Positions 9,007 through 18,014 of a stretch of 64,000 bases of DNA are shown here, in pieces. Source of the DNA: Bacteroidaceae bacterium (GTDB lineage Bacteria > Bacteroidota > Bacteroidia > Bacteroidales > Bacteroidaceae); NCBI GenBank assembly GCA_017617235.1, contig JAFZWQ010000025.1, positions 26,926 to 90,925 of the forward strand, in the 5' to 3' direction. Each line of letters starts with the position of its first letter. Position 1 is the stretch's first letter. A program made the translations under genes and the position numbers. The notes beneath the pieces were generated by a model. It was not told where the DNA came from, did not search any database, and saw only the letters and a list, made by a program, of their open reading frames with translations.

Positions 9007-12000
9007 TTATTTCAAAACTACCTTCTTACCATTCACGATGTATACACCCTTCTTGGCCTTCTGTACTTTCTGGCCAGCAAGTGTGTAGATGTCGCCAGTC
9101 TGCACATTTACGTTTCCATCAACCAGGTTGATAATACCCGTTTCCTCATCATCAATGCTGAAGCCTGCGGCCTTAACCCCTGCACCACCTGTTGGACGGA
9201 AGAATGCACGAGTTCCCTTCATCGTTGGCAACATAGCACCTACAGAATAAAGGTTGTTGTCGCTACCAATGAAGTAGTCACCTGCTGCCAACTCCGTCGA
9301 AGCATTATACGAACCTGTGAAACTATAACTTGCACCTGCAGGAGTAAACGAAGGTGTACCAGATACAATGGTACGACCAGAAATATCATACGGACCACTT
9401 TCACTGACACCATAAATCAATACGGGTTGGTTTGCAACAATGCTGGCACTCTCGGTTGAGAACAGCAATTGGTCGTTGCCTGAACCTAAAGTTGTTGTAC
9501 CTGTATAATTGGCAATCGTGATATCGTTTCCGAAAACAGCCTTTGCTTCCTCAAGAGTCATATTAAATGGTAGAACCAGCGTATTCCAAGCGCTAGCATT
9601 GAAGCTACGGGTAAGGGTTACATCTCCAGTTATTGGGGCAGGAGCAGAAGTTGCATCTTCGCTTATGATATAAATGTAGCGAGTCAGAGTGAAGTTCTGG
9701 AAGCCGAACCATTCGCCATTAGAGAAACGGCTGGGCTGATGGATTCCATAGGTAAAATTACCTCCTGTATGATAAACATAGAGTTCTGTGAGATAACTAC
9801 TTGCAGTAGCAGCAGCACCAGAGGTTGCATCATCAGGATAATAACCAGCAGCATCACTTTGATTTCGACCACTCCATTCTACTGCTGCAGGGAAGTCCTT
9901 CAGCGAATACAGCTGGGTCTTAGCAGAGCCACCATAAAGATAGGTGTTACCACGCGCACCTTCGGCAGCAGTTGCGCTACCATTCAGGCGATAGTATGCA
10001 TTTACGGTAAGTTTGTAGAGACCAGCGGGCAGAGCTGATATGGTATTGGTATATGGATTCATACCATTTCCTGCCCATTCATCACCTGCAGAAGCATTGC
10101 CATCCCATTTCTCGGTAAAGCTTACAGAAGGTACTGAAACAGCATCGGTATTGCAGTTCGCACCTAGCCATGTAGCTAATGCAGCCTTTGTGGTTATGCC
10201 AGTAATACCATAGTCAGTAGCAGCAGTAGCAGCCTGAAAATCTTTCAGAGCTTCCATATATGTATTGTGGTCGCCGAGTGCCTCAAATACCCATACGCAA
10301 TTCTGATTATTAGTTATAACATTGTTGAAACCGTCAATACCCACCTTTTCTCCATTATGACCTCTGCTATTTGCATTGATGATATAGCAACCACCAGCAG
10401 TAGCCTGAATATTCCAATTATTGTCGCTACCATTATTGTCAGTATAAATTGTTCCATTATTAGCATCGAATAAATACTGATTACTGTCAACATACTTTAT
10501 CTGAGTCACGCCAGATGCGTTGGTTGATACGGTTACGGGCAATCCAAATTCATCAACAATAGCACGAGTGTTATAGTTTCCACCACGACTCAAATAAGAG
10601 CCAGTAGAAGTGCGAACGAAATACGTTCCATCGAACACAGCAGGTGTGTGAATGGTAATATCAATAGCAGCGTTCATGCTCTCGCCTGCATAACCATATA
10701 CATTAGCAGGAATGACAATATTGTAATCTGTATTGGCAGTAAGTGAGCCTAAATCGAGGCTGAAACCATTTGTTACAGCAGAAAGATCGGCCTCATTGCC
10801 ATTGACCGTACCTTTAGAAGAAGCGACGAGGGCTGCAGAAGCACCAGGATCATTGGTAGCTGCACCAAGGAACGTAATAGTGAAGGTGCTACTCTGTGTA
10901 TAGCCACCATCAGCAGTACTAAATGTGGGTGAACCTATTGCGTAAGAGTATGCACCTACGGTTACCTCAAGGCTCTGGGCTGTAGAAGACTTAACAAAGT
11001 AGCGGCCTGCAGTCAGTGTTTCGTTTTCTGCCTTCGAGAATTTGTCAGTTACATCACCCTCATTCTCAATCAGGATAGTACCGTCTGTAGTATAAACAAT
11101 ATTTGAAAGAGTTGTGGCCGTGAGATTATAAAGGCCACCTACAGGAATATCAAAGTAATACCACTTACCTGCAGCCATTGCAGTTTCAGTATCCATTGAT
11201 ATCTCCGTTGCCTCACCACCTACGGTAGGACCATAGTAGTATAGCTCAAAATTATCCCATACACACCAGTTGCTTGCGCTAGTACTCTTGGCACCTACTG
11301 TCAGTGTATTATTAGTTACATAGGCAGTAATCCAATCAGTATAATAATTGCCAAGAGAGAACTGAGTGGACATTCCGCTCATACTATTCTCACCATTAGC
11401 CATAGAATTGAATGCTGCTGTTTCATCACCTGCATATACCACAGCAACTGGTGATCCCTGTTCTGCTGCCTGAGCACGCAACTTATACATACCATTGGGA
11501 ATGGTGAGTTCTTGGCTTAACGTGAAAGTCGCATGCCAGGATTCTGCACAGAAATTATCGTTATTACCACCCTTTAGATTATAATTGCTGGCAGTAATCG
11601 ACCATGGATACGATTCACACGCAGTCAATGTCCTCGTACCTTGATTATAAACAGAAGCTAAATAATTACGTCTGAAATTTTGGTCACTAATATAGAACGT
11701 TGCATCCTTATGACTAGATGAGGTCGCATTGCCAAGAGCACTTTCAAGATTGGACTTGCTGACAAAATACCATTGTGCATGCGTATCATCAGCATTGGCT
11801 GCTGAGTTATCTACGATACCAGAACTTAATGCAGTTACATATTCTGAGCTGGCTGCTGTAGAAATACTATATTTACCACTACCTAACGATGCGATATATA
11901 GATTTGTTGAGTTACCATCCACATATGTGCCGTTAAAATAGCACTTGTTTGTTCCTGTATTTTCCTGGAAATGTGAATTGAGGGTATAAACGCCCTCACC

Positions 12001-12747
12001 TACAGTTACAGTAAAAGGAGTTCCGTGAGTTTCCAAAGATGCTTGAGTACCCCAACTATTAGCTCCAGTGAGGAATAAACCCGTAGCAGCATTCACAATG
12101 TAAAAATCACCTGCAGCAACTTCGCTATAAGATGAAGGAGCAGCTACATAAGGTTTAAATGTGATTTTTATATTATCTACACCAGCCTTGTGACCACCTG
12201 CACCTTTATTGGTAAACTTTACGCCGACCTTGAGATCTGTATTGGCTGCTAATTCAAGCGTGAAACTACGTTTTTCCCATGTTCCAGCATTGGCATTGCT
12301 AACTTTTGTTTCTCCAGCATACAGTTCAACATTAATTTTTGAACCGTTCTCACGAATCATATCAGCAGAGAACGTGTAGAAACCTGCTTCTGTGACTCGA
12401 ATATTCTGAGATAAATCAACATATTCTGTAGGTTGTTCATTCCTAAATCGGACCATGTACTTGTTGTTTCCCTCAGGGACAGCATAATTATCAGTGAAGT
12501 TTGAGGCCATTGCATCAGAGCTACTAACAACAGTCATGTTCCACTCAGAAACATTTATGTATTCTACTGTCCAACCGTTAGGTTGATAAACATAACGACC
12601 ATCATTTTTGATTTCGTAAAATTGAGAATAAGAGCCAGAGAAGTCCGCATTTGTGATGTACGTTGAAGTGACATCTGTTTGTGCCCAGGCACTAAGGGTG
12701 AGAAATGCCCCCCCCAGAAGTGCTAATAGTCTTCTTTTCATTTTCAT
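9007..12747 (-). CDS. Large secreted protein with T9SS-type C-terminal sorting domain
   Basis: The 1246-residue product has a signal peptide (MKMKRRLLALLGGAFLTLSA, then WAQ). It ends in a sorting domain of the Bacteroidota type (IYTLAGQKVQKAKKGVYIVN, then GKKVVLK), which directs export through the type IX system. The middle is rich in Ser, Thr, Asn, Gly and aromatic residues and looks like tandem beta-sandwich or carbohydrate-binding modules, for example around 30-200 and 390-510. No catalytic motif is obvious. The SprA translocon gene lies about 19 kb away. Role as surface adhesin or glycan binder is inference. MKRR at 12741 is an alternative start. Confidence 0.82.
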   Translation of the reverse strand: MKMKRRLLALLGGAFLTLSAWAQTDVTSTYITNADFSGSYSQFYEIKNDGRYVYQPNGWTVEYINVSEWNMTVVSSSDAMASNFTDNYAVPEGNNKYMVRFRNEQPTEYVDLSQNIRVTEAGFYTFSADMIRENGSKINVELYAGETKVSNANAGTWEKRSFTLELAANTDLKVGVKFTNKGAGGHKAGVDNIKITFKPYVAAPSSYSEVAAGDFYIVNAATGLFLTGANSWGTQASLETHGTPFTVTVGEGVYTLNSHFQENTGTNKCYFNGTYVDGNSTNLYIASLGSGKYSISTAASSEYVTALSSGIVDNSAANADDTHAQWYFVSKSNLESALGNATSSSHKDATFYISDQNFRRNYLASVYNQGTRTLTACESYPWSITASNYNLKGGNNDNFCAESWHATFTLSQELTIPNGMYKLRAQAAEQGSPVAVVYAGDETAAFNSMANGENSMSGMSTQFSLGNYYTDWITAYVTNNTLTVGAKSTSASNWCVWDNFELYYYGPTVGGEATEISMDTETAMAAGKWYYFDIPVGGLYNLTATTLSNIVYTTDGTILIENEGDVTDKFSKAENETLTAGRYFVKSSTAQSLEVTVGAYSYAIGSPTFSTADGGYTQSSTFTITFLGAATNDPGASAALVASSKGTVNGNEADLSAVTNGFSLDLGSLTANTDYNIVIPANVYGYAGESMNAAIDITIHTPAVFDGTYFVRTSTGSYLSRGGNYNTRAIVDEFGLPVTVSTNASGVTQIKYVDSNQYLFDANNGTIYTDNNGSDNNWNIQATAGGCYIINANSRGHNGEKVGIDGFNNVITNNQNCVWVFEALGDHNTYMEALKDFQAATAATDYGITGITTKAALATWLGANCNTDAVSVPSVSFTEKWDGNASAGDEWAGNGMNPYTNTISALPAGLYKLTVNAYYRLNGSATAAEGARGNTYLYGGSAKTQLYSLKDFPAAVEWSGRNQSDAAGYYPDDATSGAAATASSYLTELYVYHTGGNFTYGIHQPSRFSNGEWFGFQNFTLTRYIYIISEDATSAPAPITGDVTLTRSFNASAWNTLVLPFNMTLEEAKAVFGNDITIANYTGTTTLGSGNDQLLFSTESASIVANQPVLIYGVSESGPYDISGRTIVSGTPSFTPAGASYSFTGSYNASTELAAGDYFIGSDNNLYSVGAMLPTMKGTRAFFRPTGGAGVKAAGFSIDDEETGIINLVDGNVNVQTGDIYTLAGQKVQKAKKGVYIVNGKKVVLK

Positions 12748-12823
12748 GATAAAAAATTTAAGTTTATAATATTATTTGTGTTTACACATGGTTGTTTGGG
12801 CGCAGAACGAGCCTGAGCCGCCA

Positions 12824-12855
12824 CAAATATACGGATTAATACTGAACGGCACAAA
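12824..12855 (-). promoter_or_regulatory. Promoter of the T9SS cargo gene
   Basis: On the minus strand TTTG (12852-12855) precedes TATATTTG (12824-12831) by 20 nt. The box ends 77 bp upstream of the ATG. Confidence 0.75.
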
Positions 12856-12885
12856 TTTTCGGCTGTTTTTTCTGTTTTTTGTAAA

Positions 12886-12920
12886 AACTAACGGCTAAAG
12901 GCGAATGGCAAAAGGCAAAA
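12886..12920. repeat. Heptad array bordering composite repeat locus A
   Basis: Units AACTAAC, GGCTAAA, GGCGAAT, GGCAAAA and GGCAAAA run directly into the composite repeat that begins near 12933. Confidence 0.7.
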
Positions 12921-12932
12921 GGGTTTCCAATG

Positions 12933-13172
12933 GAGCGATGCGACGCTGGGGCGGAGGGATAGCAACCTTACTGCGATAGGATAGTAACGCTTCGCTTGAC
13001 ACACAATTGTGTGACAAGGGAAGGGATAGTAATCCTAGGCAGGGAGGAATAGTAACGCTAGGCTTGTCACACAACTGTGTGTCAAGAGACGCGACGCATC
13101 GTTACCGACGGAGCGTTGCAACGCTAAGCGGGTAGCGTTGGGACGCTAGACGGGTAGCGTTGGGATGCTACC
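12933..13172 (+). repeat. Composite intergenic repeat, locus A
   Basis: This stretch holds no gene. It contains an AGCGATGCGACGCT unit (12934-12947), a 24-bp dyad at 12995-13018 (CTTGA, CACACAATTGTGTG, ACAAG) and a second dyad in inverted orientation at 13063-13086. Three 22-bp units follow, whose AGCGTTG starts lie at 13112, 13134 and 13156. Each unit carries an AGCGT...ACGCT stem (one has GATGCT) and an 8-nt spacer. Loci B and C repeat this plan with identical 22-bp spacing. Confidence 0.85.
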
Positions 13173-13584
13173 TCGCGCTGTGGGAAGGATGAAAGGGGAT
13201 GGATTTGGTATAGCCTATGCCCGTAATATGGCATATCAAACGTCCTTCCTGATTCGTTACACGTACTTCTACGGATGGAATCTTGGGATGATTCGATATG
13301 CTGACAGCCTCAGCACGAAGCAAATCGCCTTCTTTGGCACTCGACACAAAAATAATGCTGTTGTTGATGCCGAAGGTGAGTTGTCCCCTGCTGTTCAACA
13401 GAGCAGCCATAGCCAAATCTGCCAGTGTGAACAAAGCTCCTCCCTGACAGACTTGTCCGCCATTCAGGTGTTCCGCTGTTACCACCATCTCTGCAACAGC
13501 ATGTTCTTCATCGACCTCTGTCAGTTTGCAACCCGCATTGGCTGCAAAGCGATCGGTGCGATTCAGTATTTCCGCTATATCCAT
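13168..13584 (-). CDS. PaaI-family hotdog thioesterase
   Basis: The protein has the hotdog thioesterase core with LNGGQVCQGGALFTLADLAM, in which the GGxxFTLAD pattern is typical of PaaI-type acyl-CoA thioesterases. Substrate cannot be deduced. I prefer the ATG at 13582-13584 (MDIAEILNRTDRFAANAG, 138 residues), which starts 7 nt after xseB. ATGs at 13599 and further upstream overlap xseB. The gene is the last of the xseA-xseB run. Its 3' end touches the composite repeat locus A. Confidence 0.85.
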   Translation of the reverse strand: MDIAEILNRTDRFAANAGCKLTEVDEEHAVAEMVVTAEHLNGGQVCQGGALFTLADLAMAALLNSRGQLTFGINNSIIFVSSAKEGDLLRAEAVSISNHPKIPSVEVRVTNQEGRLICHITGIGYTKSIPFHPSHSAR

Positions 13585-13591
13585 TGTCGTA

Positions 13592-13786
13592 TCAGGCATC
13601 GGGATTGAGGATTTGCTGGACGGAGGCATCGGCGGCAGTAAGGCGCTGGCGGCAGTACTGAATAAGCTGCTGGGCCTGGCGCAGACGGTCGGCCATAGCG
13701 TCGATGGGCACTTCGCCCCGTTCCATTTGCTGGGCCAGTGTCTCGAGCTGTGCCATAGCCTGTTCGTAGGTCAGTTGTTGTTCCAT
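13592..13786 (-). CDS. xseB: Exodeoxyribonuclease VII small subunit
   Basis: The 64-residue helical protein (MEQQLTYEQAMAQLETLAQQ, then MERGEVPID) matches XseB, which forms coiled-coil multimers along the XseA subunit. It overlaps the end of xseA by 16 bp, the normal coupled order. Confidence 0.92.
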   Translation of the reverse strand: MEQQLTYEQAMAQLETLAQQMERGEVPIDAMADRLRQAQQLIQYCRQRLTAADASVQQILNPDA

Positions 13787-15030
13787 TGTATTTCAGTTTG
13801 TTGTGTTACTACGGAGATGAGTGTGCCCTTGGCCAGACGGGTGACAAGGGTTTGTCCGGCACGTACCTGCGAGGCATCGCGCAACAGTTTTCCGTCAGCC
13901 AGAGTCATGGAGTATCCACGCTGTAGCAGCAGGGCCGGATCGAGGCTCTGCAGGCGCTGCTCCATGAGTTGAAGGCGATGCTGTTCGCGCAACTGTCGTT
14001 CGCGGTGAGCCGTCTGCATGCGGGACAAGAGTGTTTCGATGCGATGTTCCTGTCGCTGGCGGACAGTCTGGAAGGCCAAAGGCAGGACGCTAGCCAGACG
14101 AACGAGGCGTTGCAGTTCGCGTGCCAAGCGCTCCGTTACGCTGCGGGTGATGCGCTGGCTGAGTTCGTCGATATGAGCTGCGGTGGTGGCCAGATGGTCG
14201 ATGAGGAAGGCTGCTACGGCAGTGGGTGTCTTCAGATGGGTATGAGCCACATAGTCGAGCACCGTTTCGTCGCGTTCATGACCGATACCGGTAATGACGG
14301 GCAGCGGCATCTGTGCGATGCAGGCAGCCAAAGGATAGGAATCGAAATCGCTGAGGTCACTGGTGGCTCCCCCACCCCGGATGATGACTACGGCATCCCA
14401 CTGGTCAGACTCGGCAGCAATCTGTTCCAGGGCCGCAATGATGGTTTCGGGCACGCGGCTGCCCTGCATGACAGCGGGGAACAGCTGTAGGTGGAACCAG
14501 AAGCCGAGCTCGTTGTTCTGGACCTGATTGCAGAAATCGCCATAACCGGCTGCCGTAGCGCTGCTGATGACGGCGATGCGCTGAGTGAGCAACGGAAGGG
14601 TAAGTGTCTGATTGTCGTGCAGGATGCCGTCCTTCTCCAACTGTCGCAGTATCTCCTGACGACGACGAGCCATATCGCCCAGCGTGTAGGAGGGGTCTAT
14701 GTTGGTAATCGTAAGGCTGTAGCCGTATTGCTGGTGGAAACTGACGGTAACCTCCACCATCACCGTCAGCCCGGCCCTGAGGGTCTCGCCTGTGGCTTCC
14801 TGGAACTTCTGTGCCAACTGGCGGAAGGTGTTGGCCCAGCAGGTGATGCGGGCCTTGGCCATGATGGCACCCGACTGCTCGTCCTTCTGCACCATCTCGC
14901 CATAGAAATGTCCGTTGTATCCTGGTCTGCCCTCGCTGATTTCGCCCTGCACCCAATAGCGACCCGGAAGCCCCTGTTCCAGGGTTTCCTTGACCAATGT
15001 GTTCAACTGAAAGAGTGTTATGGGTTGCAT
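13771..15030 (-). CDS. xseA: Exodeoxyribonuclease VII large subunit
   Basis: XseA degrades single-stranded DNA from both ends. The 419-residue protein has the N-terminal OB-fold (YWVQGEISEGRPGYNGHFYG) and the catalytic domain with VVIIRGGGATSDLSDFDSYP and PVITGIGHERDETVLDYVAH. A helical middle precedes the C-terminal HRLQLMEQRLQSLDPALLLQ, then RGYSM, which is characteristic of the family. It lies 18 bp after the DUF6057 gene, in a long co-directional run. Confidence 0.95.
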   Translation of the reverse strand: MQPITLFQLNTLVKETLEQGLPGRYWVQGEISEGRPGYNGHFYGEMVQKDEQSGAIMAKARITCWANTFRQLAQKFQEATGETLRAGLTVMVEVTVSFHQQYGYSLTITNIDPSYTLGDMARRRQEILRQLEKDGILHDNQTLTLPLLTQRIAVISSATAAGYGDFCNQVQNNELGFWFHLQLFPAVMQGSRVPETIIAALEQIAAESDQWDAVVIIRGGGATSDLSDFDSYPLAACIAQMPLPVITGIGHERDETVLDYVAHTHLKTPTAVAAFLIDHLATTAAHIDELSQRITRSVTERLARELQRLVRLASVLPLAFQTVRQRQEHRIETLLSRMQTAHRERQLREQHRLQLMEQRLQSLDPALLLQRGYSMTLADGKLLRDASQVRAGQTLVTRLAKGTLISVVTQQTEIQWNNN

Positions 15031-15048
15031 ACCAGCGATAGTTACGGG

Positions 15049-16596
15049 TTAATGTCCGGCACTCTGTATCATCCTCGCATTGGGCTCAGGTATGGGCACA
15101 TAGCGGAAATAATGGTAATAGGTGCCAGGCAGACATTCCTCGTCTGGAACCTGCCCCTGGGTCTGCAGCAAGCGGTAGGCCTGGGCATAGGCGGCAGGCA
15201 GCGGATTGGGCAGCAGGTCGGGGAAGCCATGAACGACGGCGTTAAAATGCGGCAGATTCTTCTGGAGCAGCAGTCCACACAACAGGAAGTCGTAAACACG
15301 CCGACGATTGCATCGGGTGTTCTGCAACAGGCGCACCATCTCGGAATTGAAGGGATAGCCGCCCACGAAATTATCGGCACGCAGGGGAGTTTCGAACTTC
15401 ACTTCCGTCCGCTGACGGGCCATGCGTTCGCGCTGCTCCCGGACAAAGCGACCATAGAAGGGCGCATGGTCGAGGATGGTCAGAAACTTCTCGGCCACGT
15501 CGTATTCTCCTTCACGAATGGAGTAGTCCACCATCTGGGTGAGGGAAGAGAAACAACAGGCATCGGGCATCAGGAGAAAATATTCCTGGGCATGATGGAA
15601 TGCCTCGTCCCACAGCTCCAGATTACGATAATAAAGACGGTTGAACTGACAAGTCAGCAAGTTACGTTCGTGATAATAGAAGAACTCCTCTGGCGTATTA
15701 ATGGAATAGGAGAACAGATTTTCGGGCAACGTGCCCATAGCACTCTCGGACAGCAACAGGTATTTCTGCATCAAGCCTGTGTGCATACGGCCACTCTCGC
15801 GAACGGCAACACGCATATCGTTCCAACGTTCCTCCTCTGCTGCATGCACCACGCGGAAGTACATATTCTGTTCGCGTAATTCCTCGCTCCACAAAGGCAA
15901 TGCAGCATCTAGTGCCCCTGACTGGTAGCGGTCCTCAAAAGGAATGAAAGCAACACGCTGGCTATAGATGGGCGGCAACATGAGGGAACAGAACGCCAGC
16001 AACACTACGACTGCCACACGGCTGCGACCCTTATGTACAAACCACTCGACAGCGGCAAACAAGACGAACAGGGCGATGAGAAACGGCATGCTGACCAACA
16101 TATAGCCCAACGGCAATAGCAGGACGGCCCATGCCAGACGCGCCCACCAACGCGGCAAACGGCAATAGATCAGCAGCACGAAGGCCAATAGCAGCACCTG
16201 AAGCTGCATCAACAGCACAAAGGGCCATACACAAAGTAAGATGAGGGACGGCAGCAGGACCAGTAAGTCGAAACGGCGATTATTTGCAGGAAGCATCTGG
16301 CGCAGACATTGCACCGTAAGCCATGCGATGAGTCCCTGAATCAGGGCCCCTATTAGCGGCCAATGGAAGAATTGCGTCAACAAACTGGAAAGCCAGCTCG
16401 AGACAGCAGGCTGCATGGGAAGTTTGAAACGGAAATAATCGACCGTAAACAGAAAGAAGCTGTCGTCTTGCAGGGAAAGATAAGTATCGGTAAACCAACA
16501 GGACAGCGCCACATAGGGTAAGAGGCAAACGGCTAACGACGAAAGGCAAAAGGCCAAAGGCGATAGGCTAAAGGCTAAGGACTTATCTTTTTTCAT
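15049..16596 (-). CDS. DUF6057-like multi-pass membrane protein
   Basis: The 515-residue protein has about six membrane segments in residues 10-215 followed by a soluble helical C-terminal half. It matches my recollection of Bacteroidales DUF6057 proteins; function unknown. The first membrane helix (LAFSLSPLAFCLSSLAVCLL) is encoded by a run of 7-nt units (TTAGCCT-like), giving a visible 7-residue periodicity in the protein. Its ATG overlaps the stop of the preceding CxxCH lipoprotein gene by 4 bp. Confidence 0.7.
   Translation of the reverse strand: MKKDKSLAFSLSPLAFCLSSLAVCLLPYVALSCWFTDTYLSLQDDSFFLFTVDYFRFKLPMQPAVSSWLSSLLTQFFHWPLIGALIQGLIAWLTVQCLRQMLPANNRRFDLLVLLPSLILLCVWPFVLLMQLQVLLLAFVLLIYCRLPRWWARLAWAVLLLPLGYMLVSMPFLIALFVLFAAVEWFVHKGRSRVAVVVLLAFCSLMLPPIYSQRVAFIPFEDRYQSGALDAALPLWSEELREQNMYFRVVHAAEEERWNDMRVAVRESGRMHTGLMQKYLLLSESAMGTLPENLFSYSINTPEEFFYYHERNLLTCQFNRLYYRNLELWDEAFHHAQEYFLLMPDACCFSSLTQMVDYSIREGEYDVAEKFLTILDHAPFYGRFVREQRERMARQRTEVKFETPLRADNFVGGYPFNSEMVRLLQNTRCNRRRVYDFLLCGLLLQKNLPHFNAVVHGFPDLLPNPLPAAYAQAYRLLQTQGQVPDEECLPGTYYHYFRYVPIPEPNARMIQSAGH
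16513..16580. repeat. Heptad array encoding a transmembrane helix
   Basis: Read on the minus strand, units TTAGCCT, TTAGCCT, ATCGCCT, TTGGCCT, TTTGCCT, TTCGTCG, TTAGCCG, TTTGCCT follow each other without gaps. They form the 5' end of the DUF6057-like gene. Confidence 0.8.
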
Positions 16597-18011
16597 TCTC
16601 TAAACATCTTTGCCAGTTCGTCGCGGGGGAACTCGATGGGTTCGCGCACAAACTCTGGAATATTGTATGCCATCATGAGCATGGTGTTCTGTTGAGGACA
16701 GCGCTGGGGCAACAAGAAGGCACGCCCCCAACGGTTGCCGTCCCAATGGGCCATGAAGAGACGGGTATAACGGTCGTCGATGCGTTTCGAGCTGAACAAG
16801 AGCCAACGTCCGTTGCTGCTCCACGCATGGAAGCTCTCCGCCTGGTTGCTGTTGATGGGACTGGTGTCGACAAGCTGTCGCGTCTCGAGGTCCATCATCT
16901 GGAAATCGCTCTCGTTGTGATAGAGATTGAAAGCCCCACATTCCGCCACCGTATAAATCATGTAGCGACAATCGGGCGAGATACGCGGCATCTGGGCAGT
17001 TCCCCCACGTTCGTAGGCGCTGTAGAGGGTATCGACCTCGCCCAATGTACCGTCAGTCTCATTGAAAGGTACCCGGATGATGCTGTAGTGCATCTTCTTA
17101 TATTCCTTGGGCATATCCACAGGCGGTGCTATGCTGAAATAGAGCCACTTGCCGTCTGGCGAGAAGGCCGGGAAGATTTCGTGCTGGTCATCGGTAAGGA
17201 AACGCGGGTCAGCAATAACCCGATGCTGTTCCGTATCATAGATTATCAGGTCGGACCACAGGTCATAGACCTCCACTTTGTCGCGACTTTGTCCATAGAA
17301 ACTCTGATGAGTGGCGTTACTGCTGAAGGCGATATAACGGCCCTTGGGATGCCACATGTTGTAAGAACCATGTTTGTACGGTTCCATGCTTTTGATGTCG
17401 ACTTTCTCCACGGCATCGTCGCGTTTCACGATGGTGCCTCCACCCTGTCCGCGAACATGCATCATGAAGCGACGGGGGGAGTAATCGGCAAAGGCATGAC
17501 AATTGACACATCCTCTGTTGAGTTGCGTATTCTCGACCAGTGTGCGCACCTCCCACGTAGCAAGGTTACGCTCGTAGATGCCCATGCGGTTCCAGCCCTC
17601 GTAACCAGGCGGCAACAGACGATAGGCAATCCAAGGGTCGATGGAATCGGCTGACACGTGAACCACAAAGGACTGATAGGTGATGCCCTCGGGATGACGG
17701 TCGGACCACACGGAGGTGGCAACCTCAATATCACCAGCCTGAGCCGTCAGCCGGCGCCAAGCCTTCTGGGGGATATCGATGTAGTTGCTGCCCGAAACCT
17801 CCACTTTTTCCTGCGAAGCACGGCTGTACAGCACCACCTGCATGTGGGTGGCACTGTCTATTCCGAAGTTCAGGGGTGCGATGTTGCAGGGAACAGTCAC
17901 ACCCCTATAATCGGGGAAGATTGGTGGCTGTTCGTCCGTGGTTTCCTGTGCCTGTCGGCGTCCGCAAGCGACGAGTGCACAGGCAAGTAAGACAATGCAG
18001 ATTCTTCTCAT
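16593..18011 (-). CDS. Lipoprotein with beta-propeller-like repeats and a CxxCH motif
   Basis: The 472-residue product is a predicted lipoprotein (MRRICIVLLACALVAC, Cys16). A CVNCH motif at residues 168-172 is the c-type haem attachment signature. The following region has WD40/TolB-like (PD40) repeats such as HEIFPAFSPDGKWLYFS, TAQMPRISPDCRYMIYT and ESFHAWSSNGRWLLFSSKR. I do not know a described function. Haem attachment is possible but unproven, since CxxCH can occur by chance. It overlaps the DUF6057 gene by 4 bp and begins 3 bp after the fasciclin gene, so the three are likely one unit. Confidence 0.75.
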   Translation of the reverse strand: MRRICIVLLACALVACGRRQAQETTDEQPPIFPDYRGVTVPCNIAPLNFGIDSATHMQVVLYSRASQEKVEVSGSNYIDIPQKAWRRLTAQAGDIEVATSVWSDRHPEGITYQSFVVHVSADSIDPWIAYRLLPPGYEGWNRMGIYERNLATWEVRTLVENTQLNRGCVNCHAFADYSPRRFMMHVRGQGGGTIVKRDDAVEKVDIKSMEPYKHGSYNMWHPKGRYIAFSSNATHQSFYGQSRDKVEVYDLWSDLIIYDTEQHRVIADPRFLTDDQHEIFPAFSPDGKWLYFSIAPPVDMPKEYKKMHYSIIRVPFNETDGTLGEVDTLYSAYERGGTAQMPRISPDCRYMIYTVAECGAFNLYHNESDFQMMDLETRQLVDTSPINSNQAESFHAWSSNGRWLLFSSKRIDDRYTRLFMAHWDGNRWGRAFLLPQRCPQQNTMLMMAYNIPEFVREPIEFPRDELAKMFRE

Positions 18012-18014
18012 AGG

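Noticed and set aside
13112-13170. Possible CRISPR array from the 22-bp repeated units
   Set aside because: There are only three units, the gaps are 8 nt and similar to each other, and no cas genes are present.
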